The notes: generated from the letters alone by a model not told the origin. Positions 1 to 7,469 are shown, counted from the first letter of the stretch. The stretch: 14,619 nucleotides of DNA from Veillonellaceae bacterium UBA5809 (GCA_002417965.1 DIDD01000022.1:11185-25803), one strand, 5' to 3'. Translations and numbers: made by a program.

Positions 1-72
1 CTTCTCCGGCAGACAGCAGAGGAACACATAGAGTATAATAAAAAGAAATCCTTTGTGAAGGGACGTGGAACA

Positions 73-1785
73 GTGAATAAACCGCAGCATATGCAGTCCG
101 GAAACAGCATATTCTGGATTCTTGCAGGAGCGGTTAGTTTTTTCATGGGAGCAGCGGTTTACTATACATCAAAAATCGGCTGGTACCCCCAGTCTGCCGA
201 CTGGAAGGGACAGACCCATATCCTCCGCAGCACAGATGCTTTTCATATTCTGCCATGGGCAGCCCTGTCTTTTGGGGGCCTGTACATCCTTTTTCAAATC
301 CTTGAAAAAATCCGGGAGAAAGACGCGGAGGAAACACTGCCACATCCTCTGACAGGGCCTCCCTTTGCATTGACAGTATTCTTTCTTCTTCTGATGTGGA
401 TGCCCTTTTTCCTGGTCTTTTTCCCCGGAACAGGCATGAATGATACCACGGACATCCTCCGGTATGGATTCTGGGCAGCAGGACAGCATACATTTCTTTA
501 CTGCCTCTATCTGGGAGGACTGGGAGCAGCCAGTGATTTTCTGACAGGGTCCATGACGGCCGGGATGGCAGCGGCCTCCCTGATACAGATGTTTCTCATG
601 GCGCTGGCTCTGGCAGGAGCCGTGACATGGCTTTACAGACGGACCGGCTCCTCATGGGGGGCCGCGGCACTGGCTCTTTACTACGGACTGACGCCCATGA
701 TCGTCAACTATTCCTTTGCAGATGTGAAAGATACCTTCTTTTCCGTTATTATGCTTCTCTGGATTCCACTGCTTTATGAACTGGAGGAATCCCAGGACCA
801 GGAAAAAACATGGAAGCGTTGGAGAGGAGAGTTTATCATCTTCAGTCTGGGGCTTCTCATGCTCCGGAACAACGGGCCGTATGTATACCTGGTGCTGATG
901 ATATGTCTTACGGCAGTTCTGTCCCAAATCCGGTGGACAGTGATGATTACAGGGACACTTCTCTTTTTTATGAGCATGATTCCCAACCTGATGCTGAATA
1001 TATTTATGGACCTGCCCCAGCTCTTTCAGGAGAGAGTCGGAATCCCGATTCAGCAGGTGGCCCGTGTGGTGGACAGCGGAAAAGCGCTGACACCCGGTGA
1101 ATCAGCCTATATCAGCAGAATTATGTGGCCCGGCAAAATGATTTCGGAATATGATCCCTTCACGGCAGACGGAATCAAATGGGACCGCTATTTTGACCAG
1201 GAATATTTCAATGCCCATCCGGAAGAATTTATGAAGACATGGCGGTCCCTGGGGAAACGGTATCCGGAAATTTATATGGAAGCATGGATGCTCGCCACCT
1301 ATGGCTACTGGTCCTTCCCGGCGCCCGACGGAGAAACCCAGTCAAGATTTGGATGGGCCGTTTCTCCCGAAGACATGGAGCAGGGCATGAATCCGGCAGA
1401 CAACAATGCCTACCGGTCAGGAACAGTGCTCCGCCTGCTTCCGCCGGATATACAGGAAAAAATGGGGCGTTATCTTTTTAACCACAGCCGCTACCTGGGA
1501 GCGGGAACATGCTTCTGGATGATGACGGCAGTCAGCCTGTTTCTGATAAAAAGAAAGAAATACAGAAAGCTAATCATTCTTCTTCCGGCTTTTTTATGCT
1601 GGGGCACATTAATGGCGGCGACGCCGGCCGCATTTGTATACAGATATGTTTTTTTCTTTCCTCTGTGCATGCCTCTTTTCCTTATGCTTCCATTCCTTCC
1701 GGACCGTCCGGACAAACGGAATCAGCAGAAGAAACTGTTTGGTGAAACAGAACAGAGAAACAGGGACGGGTCATTTTACCTATGA
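73..1785 (+). CDS. Polytopic membrane protein, putative GT-C type glycosyltransferase (paralog 1 of 2)
   Basis: This is a hydrophobic protein of about 570 residues with roughly ten or more predicted membrane segments and one large soluble section (about residues 330-470). Visible motifs are G-M-N-D-T (about 121-125) in the first long extracytoplasmic loop, V-K-D-T (about 218-221), L-R-N-N-G (about 264-268) and P-I-Q-Q-V-A-R-V (about 325-332). The next gene has all four in the same order. The architecture and an acidic motif in the first outer loop fit GT-C membrane glycosyltransferases, and I believe it belongs to the DUF6020-like group, but this is recall and not a search. With the GT2 and GtrA genes downstream it would be the sugar-transferring member of a Gtr-like system. 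I chose GTG at 73 because AAGGGA lies 9 nt upstream. GTG at 55 has no good ribosome site, and ATG at 91 is a third option. A TATAAT at 34-39 lacks a matching -35 box. The gene overlaps the next by 4 nt. Confidence 0.75.
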   Translation: MNKPQHMQSGNSIFWILAGAVSFFMGAAVYYTSKIGWYPQSADWKGQTHILRSTDAFHILPWAALSFGGLYILFQILEKIREKDAEETLPHPLTGPPFALTVFFLLLMWMPFFLVFFPGTGMNDTTDILRYGFWAAGQHTFLYCLYLGGLGAASDFLTGSMTAGMAAASLIQMFLMALALAGAVTWLYRRTGSSWGAAALALYYGLTPMIVNYSFADVKDTFFSVIMLLWIPLLYELEESQDQEKTWKRWRGEFIIFSLGLLMLRNNGPYVYLVLMICLTAVLSQIRWTVMITGTLLFFMSMIPNLMLNIFMDLPQLFQERVGIPIQQVARVVDSGKALTPGESAYISRIMWPGKMISEYDPFTADGIKWDRYFDQEYFNAHPEEFMKTWRSLGKRYPEIYMEAWMLATYGYWSFPAPDGETQSRFGWAVSPEDMEQGMNPADNNAYRSGTVLRLLPPDIQEKMGRYLFNHSRYLGAGTCFWMMTAVSLFLIKRKKYRKLIILLPAFLCWGTLMAATPAAFVYRYVFFFPLCMPLFLMLPFLPDRPDKRNQQKKLFGETEQRNRDGSFYL

Positions 1786-3371
1786 AAAACAGATGGATAG
1801 CGGGCCTGTGTGCGGCAGTTTCACTGCCTGCCTCGCTGGCGGCCTTTTACACATGGAAAATTGATGAATGGGACCGTGCGGACCAGCTGCAGCAGCCTGG
1901 AATACCGCTGCTGCAGCCCGCTGACTGGCTATGGGCAATTCTGGGAAGTCTGCTTCTCTTTTTCTTCCTGTATGCTTTTTTAACGGCTGTATCGGAAATG
2001 CCCGGGATTCATCCGCATGGAGACCCTGTTTCCCGGCGGAAATCCGGCGTTGTTATGGCGGCGGCCTGGTTTCCCTTCCTGCTGGCCTTCTACCCGGCGC
2101 CGGGGATGAATGACACGGTCTATATTATGGATTACCCGGTCCGGGCCTGTGCGCAGTTTCCCTGGGCCTACAGCCTGACAGTAGGCGGAGCGGCCAGACT
2201 GTCAGAGCAGATGGCAGGAACACGGGAACCGGCCGTCTTTCTGATTGCCCTGCTGCAGATGGCAGCCGCCGCATGGGCCCTGTCCTGGGCTGTGCGCCGG
2301 GTATCCGTGACGGCAGGAACCCGGTGGGGGTGGGCACTGGCGTGCTACTTTGCACTGTTTCCTATGGTGGGAAACTATGCAGTGGCTGCTGTGAAGGACA
2401 CGGGCTATGGCATAGCCCTGTTTTTGTGGATGTTCTTTCTTCGCCGCACAGCGGGAAAAGAAGAGCTGGACCTTCGTGAAACAGCAGCGATGGCAGGACT
2501 TCTTATGGCCGTCATGCTTCTTCGGAATAATGGAGTTCTGGCGGGGGCTGTTCTGGCAGGGGCCGTTTTGGCCGGGATCAAAAAAAAGCGGCTCCGTACG
2601 GCAGCCGCTGCAGTGCTGTGCATCACGGCAGCGGCTGCCCCGCCCTGGGTGATATCCCATATCTATCACCAGCCGCCCCTCTTTCAGGAAATAGCAGCGG
2701 TTCCCATCCAGCAGGTGGGACGTGTCATAGCCATGGAAGGCACATTAGATACAAAAGACAGGCTTTTTTTGGAACATCTTCTGCCTGAAGAACAGTGGAA
2801 AAGCGGCTATAATCCGTTTACCGTAGATTTTATCAAGTGGGATTCCCGCTTTGACAGAGAATGGCTCAACAGCCGGCGCGGAGAATTTCTGAAGCTCTGG
2901 ATGCGTGTGGGAGCAGATAATCCCAGACTCTACGCAGAAGGATGGATGACGGAGACCTATGCCGTATGGAACCTGGACCCGGAGGAACATCAGGTGCAGT
3001 CCCGCTTTGGATGGGCATTGACAGATGCCAATACACAGTCTATGATACCGGAGAACAATGATGAGGCGGCGGCCGGCGGACTTCCCATGCCCCGGAGACT
3101 GTCGGCATTCCTCATCCGGTGGCAGTTTGACGGAAGCCGGTTTCTGGGGGCCGGACTCTGCCTCTGGCTGACCGTGCTGGCAGGACTGATCATGGCGGCC
3201 AGAGGAAAAAAACGGGAATCCATTGCACTTCTTCCGATCCTGGTCAATGCGGCCACACTTCTGGCAGCTACGCCGGCTTCGGCAGTTTTCCGTTATTCAT
3301 TTATTTACGTGCTGGCTCTTCCGGTTTTACTAATATGGGCTTTTGAAGAAAACAGACAACAAGAAAAATGA
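1782..3371 (+). CDS. Polytopic membrane protein, putative GT-C type glycosyltransferase (paralog 2 of 2)
   Basis: This 529-residue multi-spanning membrane protein is clearly paralogous to the gene before it. Shared landmarks are G-M-N-D-T (108-112), V-K-D-T (204-207), L-R-N-N-G (247-251), P-I-Q-Q-V-G-R-V (308-315), a soluble section with an F-I-K-W-D-x-x-F-D motif, Q-S-R-F-G-W-A, and a C-terminal L-L-A-A-T-P-A followed by the last helices. Conservation is strongest in the outer loops, and the helices have diverged freely, as expected if the loops carry the active site. The start ATG overlaps the previous stop (ATGA) and only a weak ribosome site precedes it, so translation is probably coupled. 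By context it would transfer a polyprenyl-linked sugar on the outer face of the inner membrane. The donor and acceptor cannot be read from the sequence. Two copies may serve two acceptors or linkages. Confidence 0.75.
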   Translation: MKNRWIAGLCAAVSLPASLAAFYTWKIDEWDRADQLQQPGIPLLQPADWLWAILGSLLLFFFLYAFLTAVSEMPGIHPHGDPVSRRKSGVVMAAAWFPFLLAFYPAPGMNDTVYIMDYPVRACAQFPWAYSLTVGGAARLSEQMAGTREPAVFLIALLQMAAAAWALSWAVRRVSVTAGTRWGWALACYFALFPMVGNYAVAAVKDTGYGIALFLWMFFLRRTAGKEELDLRETAAMAGLLMAVMLLRNNGVLAGAVLAGAVLAGIKKKRLRTAAAAVLCITAAAAPPWVISHIYHQPPLFQEIAAVPIQQVGRVIAMEGTLDTKDRLFLEHLLPEEQWKSGYNPFTVDFIKWDSRFDREWLNSRRGEFLKLWMRVGADNPRLYAEGWMTETYAVWNLDPEEHQVQSRFGWALTDANTQSMIPENNDEAAAGGLPMPRRLSAFLIRWQFDGSRFLGAGLCLWLTVLAGLIMAARGKKRESIALLPILVNAATLLAATPASAVFRYSFIYVLALPVLLIWAFEENRQQEK

Positions 3372-3388
3372 AAAGGGGATACTACCAT

Positions 3389-4330
3389 ATGGAACAGAAA
3401 ATAGCGGTTCTTATACCCTGCTATAATGAAGGGCTGACCATAGAAAAAGTGGTCAGAGACTTCAGGTCGGTGCTTCCTGACGCAGACATTTATGTATATG
3501 ACAACAATTCTGTGGACGATACTGCTGAAAAAGCCAGAAGAGCCGGCGCTGAAGTGCGCCGTGAATACAGACAGGGCAAAGGAAATGTCGTGCGGTCCAT
3601 GTTCCGTGACATTGAAGCGGACTGCTATATCCTGACTGACGGGGATGACACCTATCCCCCGGATGCGGCGGCATCCATGGCGGAACTGGTGCTCAGCGGA
3701 CAGGCGGACATGGTCATCGGAGACCGCCTGTCCTCCACTTACTTTCAGCAGAACAAGAGACTTTTTCATAACTCGGGAAATGTTCTTGTCTGCCGCTTTA
3801 TCAATATGTTCTGGGGCAAAATCAAAATCCGTGATGTCATGACCGGATACCGGGCGCTGTCTCCGGTTTTTGTCAAATCCTTTCCAGTACTTTCAAAAGG
3901 ATTTGAAATCGAGACGGAAATGACCATCCATGCGCTGGACAAAAACCTGCTGATCCAAAACGTTCCGGTACAGTACCGGGACCGTCCGGCGGGCAGTATG
4001 AGCAAACTGCATACATTCCGTGACGGTATGAAAGTGCTTCTGACTATTTTCCGTCTGTACAAGGACTACCGGCCCATGCGCTTTTTCCTGTGGGTGACCG
4101 CCGTTCTGACGGCACTGTCTGTTCTGCTGTTCATTCCCGTATTCAAAGACTATGTGCTGACAGGGCTTGTTCCGAAGACACCTTCCCTGATCGTATCGGG
4201 CTTTCTGATGATGGCGGCCCTCCTTGCCTTTGGTGTGGGGCTGGTACTGGATACAGAAGTCAAAAACAGCCGTCAGAATTTTGAAATTCAGATGAATATC
4301 ATCCGCATTCTGCTGAGGAAAAAATCATGA
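3389..4330 (+). CDS. Family 2 glycosyltransferase, GtrB/DPM1-like, membrane-anchored
   Basis: This enzyme probably moves a sugar from a nucleotide donor to undecaprenyl phosphate on the cytoplasmic face. Counting from ATG 3389 (313 residues), the GT-A fold opens with V-L-I-P-C-Y-N-E-G (7-15), followed by D-N-N-S-V-D-D-T (38-45), Q-G-K-G-N-V-V-R (62-69), the metal-binding D-G-D-D (84-87), G-D-R-L (111-114), G-Y-R-A-L-S (153-158) and G-F-E-I-E-T-E (171-177). Two membrane helices follow (about 231-253 and 262-285) and then a basic tail, the layout of GtrB/ArnC-type polyprenyl-phosphate glycosyltransferases. An in-frame ATG at 3368 would overlap the previous stop in ATGA style, but it has no ribosome site. 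AAGGGG at 3373-3378 sits correctly for 3389, where the conserved domain begins. The gene overlaps gtrA-like by 4 nt. The sugar is unknown. Confidence 0.9.
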   Translation: MEQKIAVLIPCYNEGLTIEKVVRDFRSVLPDADIYVYDNNSVDDTAEKARRAGAEVRREYRQGKGNVVRSMFRDIEADCYILTDGDDTYPPDAAASMAELVLSGQADMVIGDRLSSTYFQQNKRLFHNSGNVLVCRFINMFWGKIKIRDVMTGYRALSPVFVKSFPVLSKGFEIETEMTIHALDKNLLIQNVPVQYRDRPAGSMSKLHTFRDGMKVLLTIFRLYKDYRPMRFFLWVTAVLTALSVLLFIPVFKDYVLTGLVPKTPSLIVSGFLMMAALLAFGVGLVLDTEVKNSRQNFEIQMNIIRILLRKKS

Positions 4331-4713
4331 CCCGGGACAGACTGCATGAAATCATCCGGTTTCTGGCCGTCGGAGGCGGATGCTTTCTTTTAGATTACGG
4401 ACTTCTGTTTATCCTCACAGCCTTCGCGGGAGTTCCGTACCTGATTTCTTCGGGCATATCCTTTACGGTTTCTCTGGTGGTCAACTATATACTCTGCGTC
4501 TCCTTTGTTTTCCGTACAGGCAGACAGACTGCCCGCCAGACGGCGCTGTTTGTAATGACATCAGTGGCAGGGCTGGCCGTCAACCAGTTTTGCATGTGGT
4601 TTCTGGTGGAACAGGCCGGACTGTACTACATGGTGGCCAAAATAGGAGCGGCGGCCATTGTAACACTGTGGAATTATGTCACCAAAAGACTCGTTTTAAA
4701 ACAGAAGGCATGA
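4327..4713 (+). CDS. GtrA-like membrane protein (putative polyprenyl-phosphate-sugar flippase)
   Basis: A 128-residue protein with four predicted helices matches the GtrA-like family. It starts with a short basic N-terminus, then F-L-A-V-G-G-G-C-F-L-L-D-Y-G (about 13-26), an inner N-Y in helix 2, N-Q-F-C-M-W in helix 3, and W-N-Y-V-T-K-R-L-V-L before the C-terminus, all typical of the family. GtrA proteins are thought to help flip undecaprenyl-phosphate-linked sugars made by the GtrB-type enzyme, and that enzyme is encoded immediately upstream with an ATGA overlap. A ribosome site, GAGGA at 4315-4319, lies inside the upstream gene 7 nt before the start. This is the last gene of the operon. 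I see no convincing intrinsic terminator after it. Family assignment is firm; the transported lipid is inferred. Confidence 0.9.
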   Translation: MTRDRLHEIIRFLAVGGGCFLLDYGLLFILTAFAGVPYLISSGISFTVSLVVNYILCVSFVFRTGRQTARQTALFVMTSVAGLAVNQFCMWFLVEQAGLYYMVAKIGAAAIVTLWNYVTKRLVLKQKA

Positions 4714-4864
4714 CAGATGCTTTGAACTGCGGCGGAAACATGCATGAATGCGGAAAAAGACAGGGCAGGCATTCGTCTTGACTTGTAATAAAATAAATAA
4801 AAGAAAATAATAAAAAATGCAATCATAGGCTAATAATGATATGATTTAGGACGGGATAGGCTAA
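4714..4864. other. Intergenic stretch, AT-rich, no gene seen
   Basis: Nothing here looks coding. The first part holds an imperfect set of inverted words (GAATGC at 4746-4751 against GCATTC at 4769-4774, and AAGAC at 4756-4760 against GTCTT at 4775-4779), but no run of T follows, so it is not a typical intrinsic terminator for the upstream operon. From about 4781 to 4820 the DNA is almost pure A/T. A TTGACT at 4778-4783 has no -10 box at a proper distance. The right end carries the 10-bp direct repeat listed separately. Confidence 0.6.
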
Positions 4865-4865
4865 T
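4825..4865. repeat. 10-bp direct repeat, possible operator, abutting the mut promoter
   Basis: The word ATAGGCTAAT occurs at 4825-4834 and again, unchanged, at 4856-4865. The copies start 31 bp apart, close to three helical turns, so they face the same side of the DNA. The second copy ends on the first base of the -35 box. This arrangement suits a DNA-binding regulator, for example an activator touching RNA polymerase, but no regulator gene lies in the window and the repeat could be chance in AT-rich DNA. Confidence 0.45.
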
Positions 4866-4893
4866 TGACTTTTAAATCGTTTTAAATTATACT
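4865..4893 (+). promoter_or_regulatory. Sigma-70-type promoter of the mutA-mutB-meaB operon
   Basis: TTGACT (4865-4870) and TATACT (4888-4893) are separated by exactly 17 bp, each one base from consensus. Transcription would begin near 4900, about 20 nt before the outer stem of the cobalamin riboswitch, so the whole aptamer would be in the transcript. Confidence 0.75.
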
Positions 4894-4917
4894 GTGAATA
4901 GAATCATGCTGACAATT

Positions 4918-5077
4918 CCATATTCTGACAGATGCGAAAGCATAAAAGAGAATCCGGTTAAAAGCCGGAGCGGTCCCGCCACTGTATGAGGGAGCTGCTG
5001 TTTATCATGTCACTGGGATTTTCCGGGAAGGCAAACAGCGGCCGTGAACTCGAGCCAGGAGAACTATCTGTCAATGG
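4918..5077 (+). promoter_or_regulatory. Cobalamin (adenosylcobalamin-type) riboswitch aptamer
   Basis: Conserved pieces appear in the correct order. They are a small ATGC-GAAA-GCAT hairpin (4932-4943), AAAAGAGAA (4944-4952, family form AAAGGGAA), a CCGG/CCGG arm (4954-4967), the core CCCGCCACTGTA (4975-4986), GTCACTGGG then CCGGGAAGGC (5009-5032), and a B12-box-like GAGCCAGGAGAAC (5052-5064). The outer stem can be traced: TGACAGAT (4926-4933) pairs perfectly with ATCTGTCA (5066-5073), and CCAT (4918-4921) with ATGG (5074-5077) past a 4-nt bulge. These pairs set the boundaries. It lies in the leader of mutA, whose product needs adenosylcobalamin. An open frame runs through it into mutA but is not a gene. 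Confidence 0.95.
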
Positions 5078-5127
5078 ATCACCGTTTTACCTGCGAGAGA
5101 TGGGGAGGGGATTAGCGTATGAAACCT

Positions 5128-5156
5128 CCGACTATTCCCGTAGTCGGTCTTTTTTG
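5128..5156 (+). terminator. Riboswitch expression-platform terminator, with candidate antiterminators
   Basis: CCGACTA (5128-5134) pairs with TAGTCGG (5141-5147) around a 6-nt loop, followed by TCTTTTTTG, a standard intrinsic terminator placed 50 nt after the aptamer and about 80 nt before mutA. Two upstream pairings would break it. GGAGG (5104-5108) can pair with CCTCC (5125-5129), and GGGGATTAG (5107-5115) with CTATTCCC (5132-5139), with one bulged T and one G-T pair. This points to transcriptional control. Whether ligand favours the terminator or the antiterminator cannot be decided by eye. Confidence 0.8.
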
Positions 5157-5215
5157 TTTTATACGGTTTTTTCAGAAAGGAGATCAGGCAAAGAGGGGAA
5201 TTTGTCGCAAAATTC

Positions 5216-5225
5216 AAAAAGGAGG
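5216..5225 (+). promoter_or_regulatory. mutA: Ribosome binding site deciding the mutA start
   Basis: AAAAAGGAGG (5216-5225) is the strongest ribosome site in the leader and stands 12 nt before ATG 5238, a little long. An out-of-frame ATG at 5228 is only 2 nt after the site and opens a frame of about 35 codons. A weak hairpin, GAATTT (5198-5203) with AAATTC (5210-5215), ends right against the site. A second ribosome-like word, AAAGGAGAT (5176-5184), has no start codon at a usable distance. Confidence 0.65.
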
Positions 5226-5237
5226 CTATGTTTCTTT

Positions 5238-7469
5238 ATGGAAGAAAAGAAAAATGCAGAACCGTCCGCGGAAAGACAGCTGACGGACAAAGAACTGGAA
5301 GAGCTTCTGAAAAAATCAGAGAATGTTACTGAATTTCCGGAAGTGACCTTCGATGAATTTACACCGCCGACCCATGAAGAGTGGGTGGACGCATGTAATG
5401 CTCTTTTAAAAGGACAGCCCTTTGATAAGGTTATGTTTACCAAAACCTATGAGGGGATTACGTTTCAGCCGATGTATACACGGAAAGATACAGACGGAAT
5501 TCTGCCGAAGGACAATTATCCGGGCATGGGTGATTTCCTGAGAGGCAGCACCGCCAACGGCTATGTGCGTCACCCCTGGGGAATTGCACAGAGCTGTGAT
5601 GAAACACTTCCGTCGGAAAATAATGAACTGCTGAAACATGAAGTCAGTCACGGATCCACTGTATATAATATCCGTACAGACAGCGCCACTATGGAAAACC
5701 GTGATGTACAGGATGCTGAAAAACCGGGAGACGAAGGCGTCAGCCTGACGACACTCGATGACATGCATGTGCTCCTGGACGGACTGGATTTAACAAAATA
5801 TCCGGTCATGATGTACGGCGGACCTTCTTCTGCCGCACTGCTTGCTTTAACGGCCGCCGCTTTAAAAGCGAAGGGGAAAGCCATTAAGGAAGTAACCGGC
5901 GTCATCGGAGCCAATCCGGTGGGCCAGTTGATCAAAAAAGGACAGTCCATTGCAGGACTGGACCAGCTTTACGATGAAATGGCGGACTGCATACTCTGGA
6001 CAAGAGCCAATGCGCCCCATCTCCGTACCGTTATGGTGAGGAGCGATGTATTTTCACGGGGAGGCGCGGAAGATGTTCAGGAAGTAGCCTATACCTTCGG
6101 CATGGCCGTGGAATATATCCGTCAGATGCTGAAGAGAAATATTTCCATTCATGATATTGCGCAGTCCTTCTACTTCGGATTCAACCAGGGCGCCAATTTC
6201 TTTATGGAAATCTCCAAACTCCGTGCGGCCCGTCAGGTATGGTCCAATATTATGGAGGCTTTCGGGGCAGAAGAAGAAGACCGCGCCATGCTTATTCATG
6301 GACGTCCGGCGCTCTTCACCAAAACAGTTTTCGATCCCTATGTAAATATGCTGCGCAATACAACACAGACATTTTCCAGTGTTGTCGGCGGTGTGACGAC
6401 CTATGAAAATGAACCCTTCGATGAACCGATCCGCAAAGGCGATACCTTCTCGCGCCGTATTGCCAGAAACGTTCAGGTCATGCTTCAGGAAGAATTCGGA
6501 CTGCTCCGTCCCGTTGATCCGGCAGGCGGATCCTGGGCCGTTGAATCCCTGACCAAAGAACTGACGGAAAAAATCTGGGCAGAATTCCAGAAAATTGAAG
6601 GCATGGGCGGTATTATCAAAGCACTGGAAGACGGCTATCCCCAGCAGAGCATTGCTGACGTGGTGGAAAAAAGGTTTAAAAGCCTTGAACTCCGCAAAGA
6701 CCGCGCAGTAGGAACCAATATGTATCCGAATATGACGGAAGAACTTCTTGATACCCGTCCGGAAGATACGGAAACTCTGAAAAAACAGCGGATTCACGAT
6801 GTAGAAGCCTACCGGGCAGACATTGACCAGAAATTCCTGGAAGAAAAACTGGATCAGCTGAAAAAAGCTTCGGGCAGTGAAAAAATCGAAGCGGCTGTGG
6901 AAGCGTTCTCTGCAGGAGCCACGATTGGAGAAATCCGGCAGGCATTGGGCCGCGGACAATCAGAGACAATGCCCGTGATTGAACCGCACCGTTGGACCGA
7001 ACGGTTTGAACAGATGCGGATGGATACTGAAAAATTCAAGGCAGATACAGGGAAAAATGTCGAAATATTCCTGGCCAATATGGGTCCCATTCCGCAGCAT
7101 AAAGCAAGAGCGGACTTTTCTACCAGCTTCCTTCAGGTCGGTGAATTCAACGTTCATCTGAATGACGGATTCCAGGACGGAGAAGACGGAACCGCCATTG
7201 AAAAATGCGTCAAAGCGGCTTCTGAATTCCCCTACGATGTGGCAGTGATCTGTTCGACTGATAAAACCTATCCCGACATTGTTCCGGAACTGACTCCGAA
7301 ACTGAAAAAAGCACTGCCTGAAGGCGCTGTCGTCTTCCTGGCCGGTGCGGCGCCGAAGGACCTGAAAGAAAAATACGATGCAGCCGGAGTGGATGACTAT
7401 GTCAGCGTCAAGGCAAACTGCTATGAAATACTCCGTATGTTACAGAAGAAAAAAGGGATGATTGAATAA
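5238..7469 (+). CDS. mutA: Methylmalonyl-CoA mutase small (beta) subunit
   Basis: This 743-residue protein is the non-catalytic partner of MutB in the heterodimer that interconverts methylmalonyl-CoA and succinyl-CoA. The mutase barrel begins near T-F-D-E-F-T-P-P-T-H-E-E-W (37-49) and continues through Y-E-G-I-T-F-Q-P-M-Y (71-80), F-N-Q-G-A-N-F-F-M-E (315-324), R-P-A-L-F-T-K-T-V-F-D-P-Y-V-N (356-370) and R-P-V-D-P-A-G-G-S-W (424-433). A flavodoxin-like C-terminal domain covers about 605-743. There the cobalamin-binding D-x-H-x-x-G of MutB is replaced: aligned without gaps, the three key positions read I618, Q620 and A623. That is normal for small subunits, which do not bind the cofactor. An in-frame frame extends upstream to 4986, but it runs through the riboswitch and terminator, and homology begins only after ATG 5238. 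The stop overlaps the mutB start by one base (TAATG), favouring matched synthesis of both subunits. Confidence 0.95.
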   Translation: MEEKKNAEPSAERQLTDKELEELLKKSENVTEFPEVTFDEFTPPTHEEWVDACNALLKGQPFDKVMFTKTYEGITFQPMYTRKDTDGILPKDNYPGMGDFLRGSTANGYVRHPWGIAQSCDETLPSENNELLKHEVSHGSTVYNIRTDSATMENRDVQDAEKPGDEGVSLTTLDDMHVLLDGLDLTKYPVMMYGGPSSAALLALTAAALKAKGKAIKEVTGVIGANPVGQLIKKGQSIAGLDQLYDEMADCILWTRANAPHLRTVMVRSDVFSRGGAEDVQEVAYTFGMAVEYIRQMLKRNISIHDIAQSFYFGFNQGANFFMEISKLRAARQVWSNIMEAFGAEEEDRAMLIHGRPALFTKTVFDPYVNMLRNTTQTFSSVVGGVTTYENEPFDEPIRKGDTFSRRIARNVQVMLQEEFGLLRPVDPAGGSWAVESLTKELTEKIWAEFQKIEGMGGIIKALEDGYPQQSIADVVEKRFKSLELRKDRAVGTNMYPNMTEELLDTRPEDTETLKKQRIHDVEAYRADIDQKFLEEKLDQLKKASGSEKIEAAVEAFSAGATIGEIRQALGRGQSETMPVIEPHRWTERFEQMRMDTEKFKADTGKNVEIFLANMGPIPQHKARADFSTSFLQVGEFNVHLNDGFQDGEDGTAIEKCVKAASEFPYDVAVICSTDKTYPDIVPELTPKLKKALPEGAVVFLAGAAPKDLKEKYDAAGVDDYVSVKANCYEILRMLQKKKGMIE

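Noticed and set aside
34..39. TATAAT as -10 box of the first operon
   Set aside because: There is no -35-like word at the right distance, and upstream sequence is missing, so operon start cannot be judged.
4746..4783. Intrinsic terminator after the gtrA-like gene
   Set aside because: The inverted words are short, separated by a large loop and not followed by T residues.
4778..4813. Second possible promoter with TTGACT at 4778
   Set aside because: No acceptable -10 box lies 16-18 bp downstream; the nearest TAATAA is too far.
4986..5237. Open frame extending mutA upstream by 84 codons
   Set aside because: It runs through the conserved cobalamin aptamer and the terminator. No family resemblance is seen before ATG 5238, which has the best ribosome site.
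6054..6959. Long minus-strand open frame of about 300 codons inside mutA
   Set aside because: It lies antisense to a well-conserved gene, resembles no family, and is expected from codon bias on the opposite strand.
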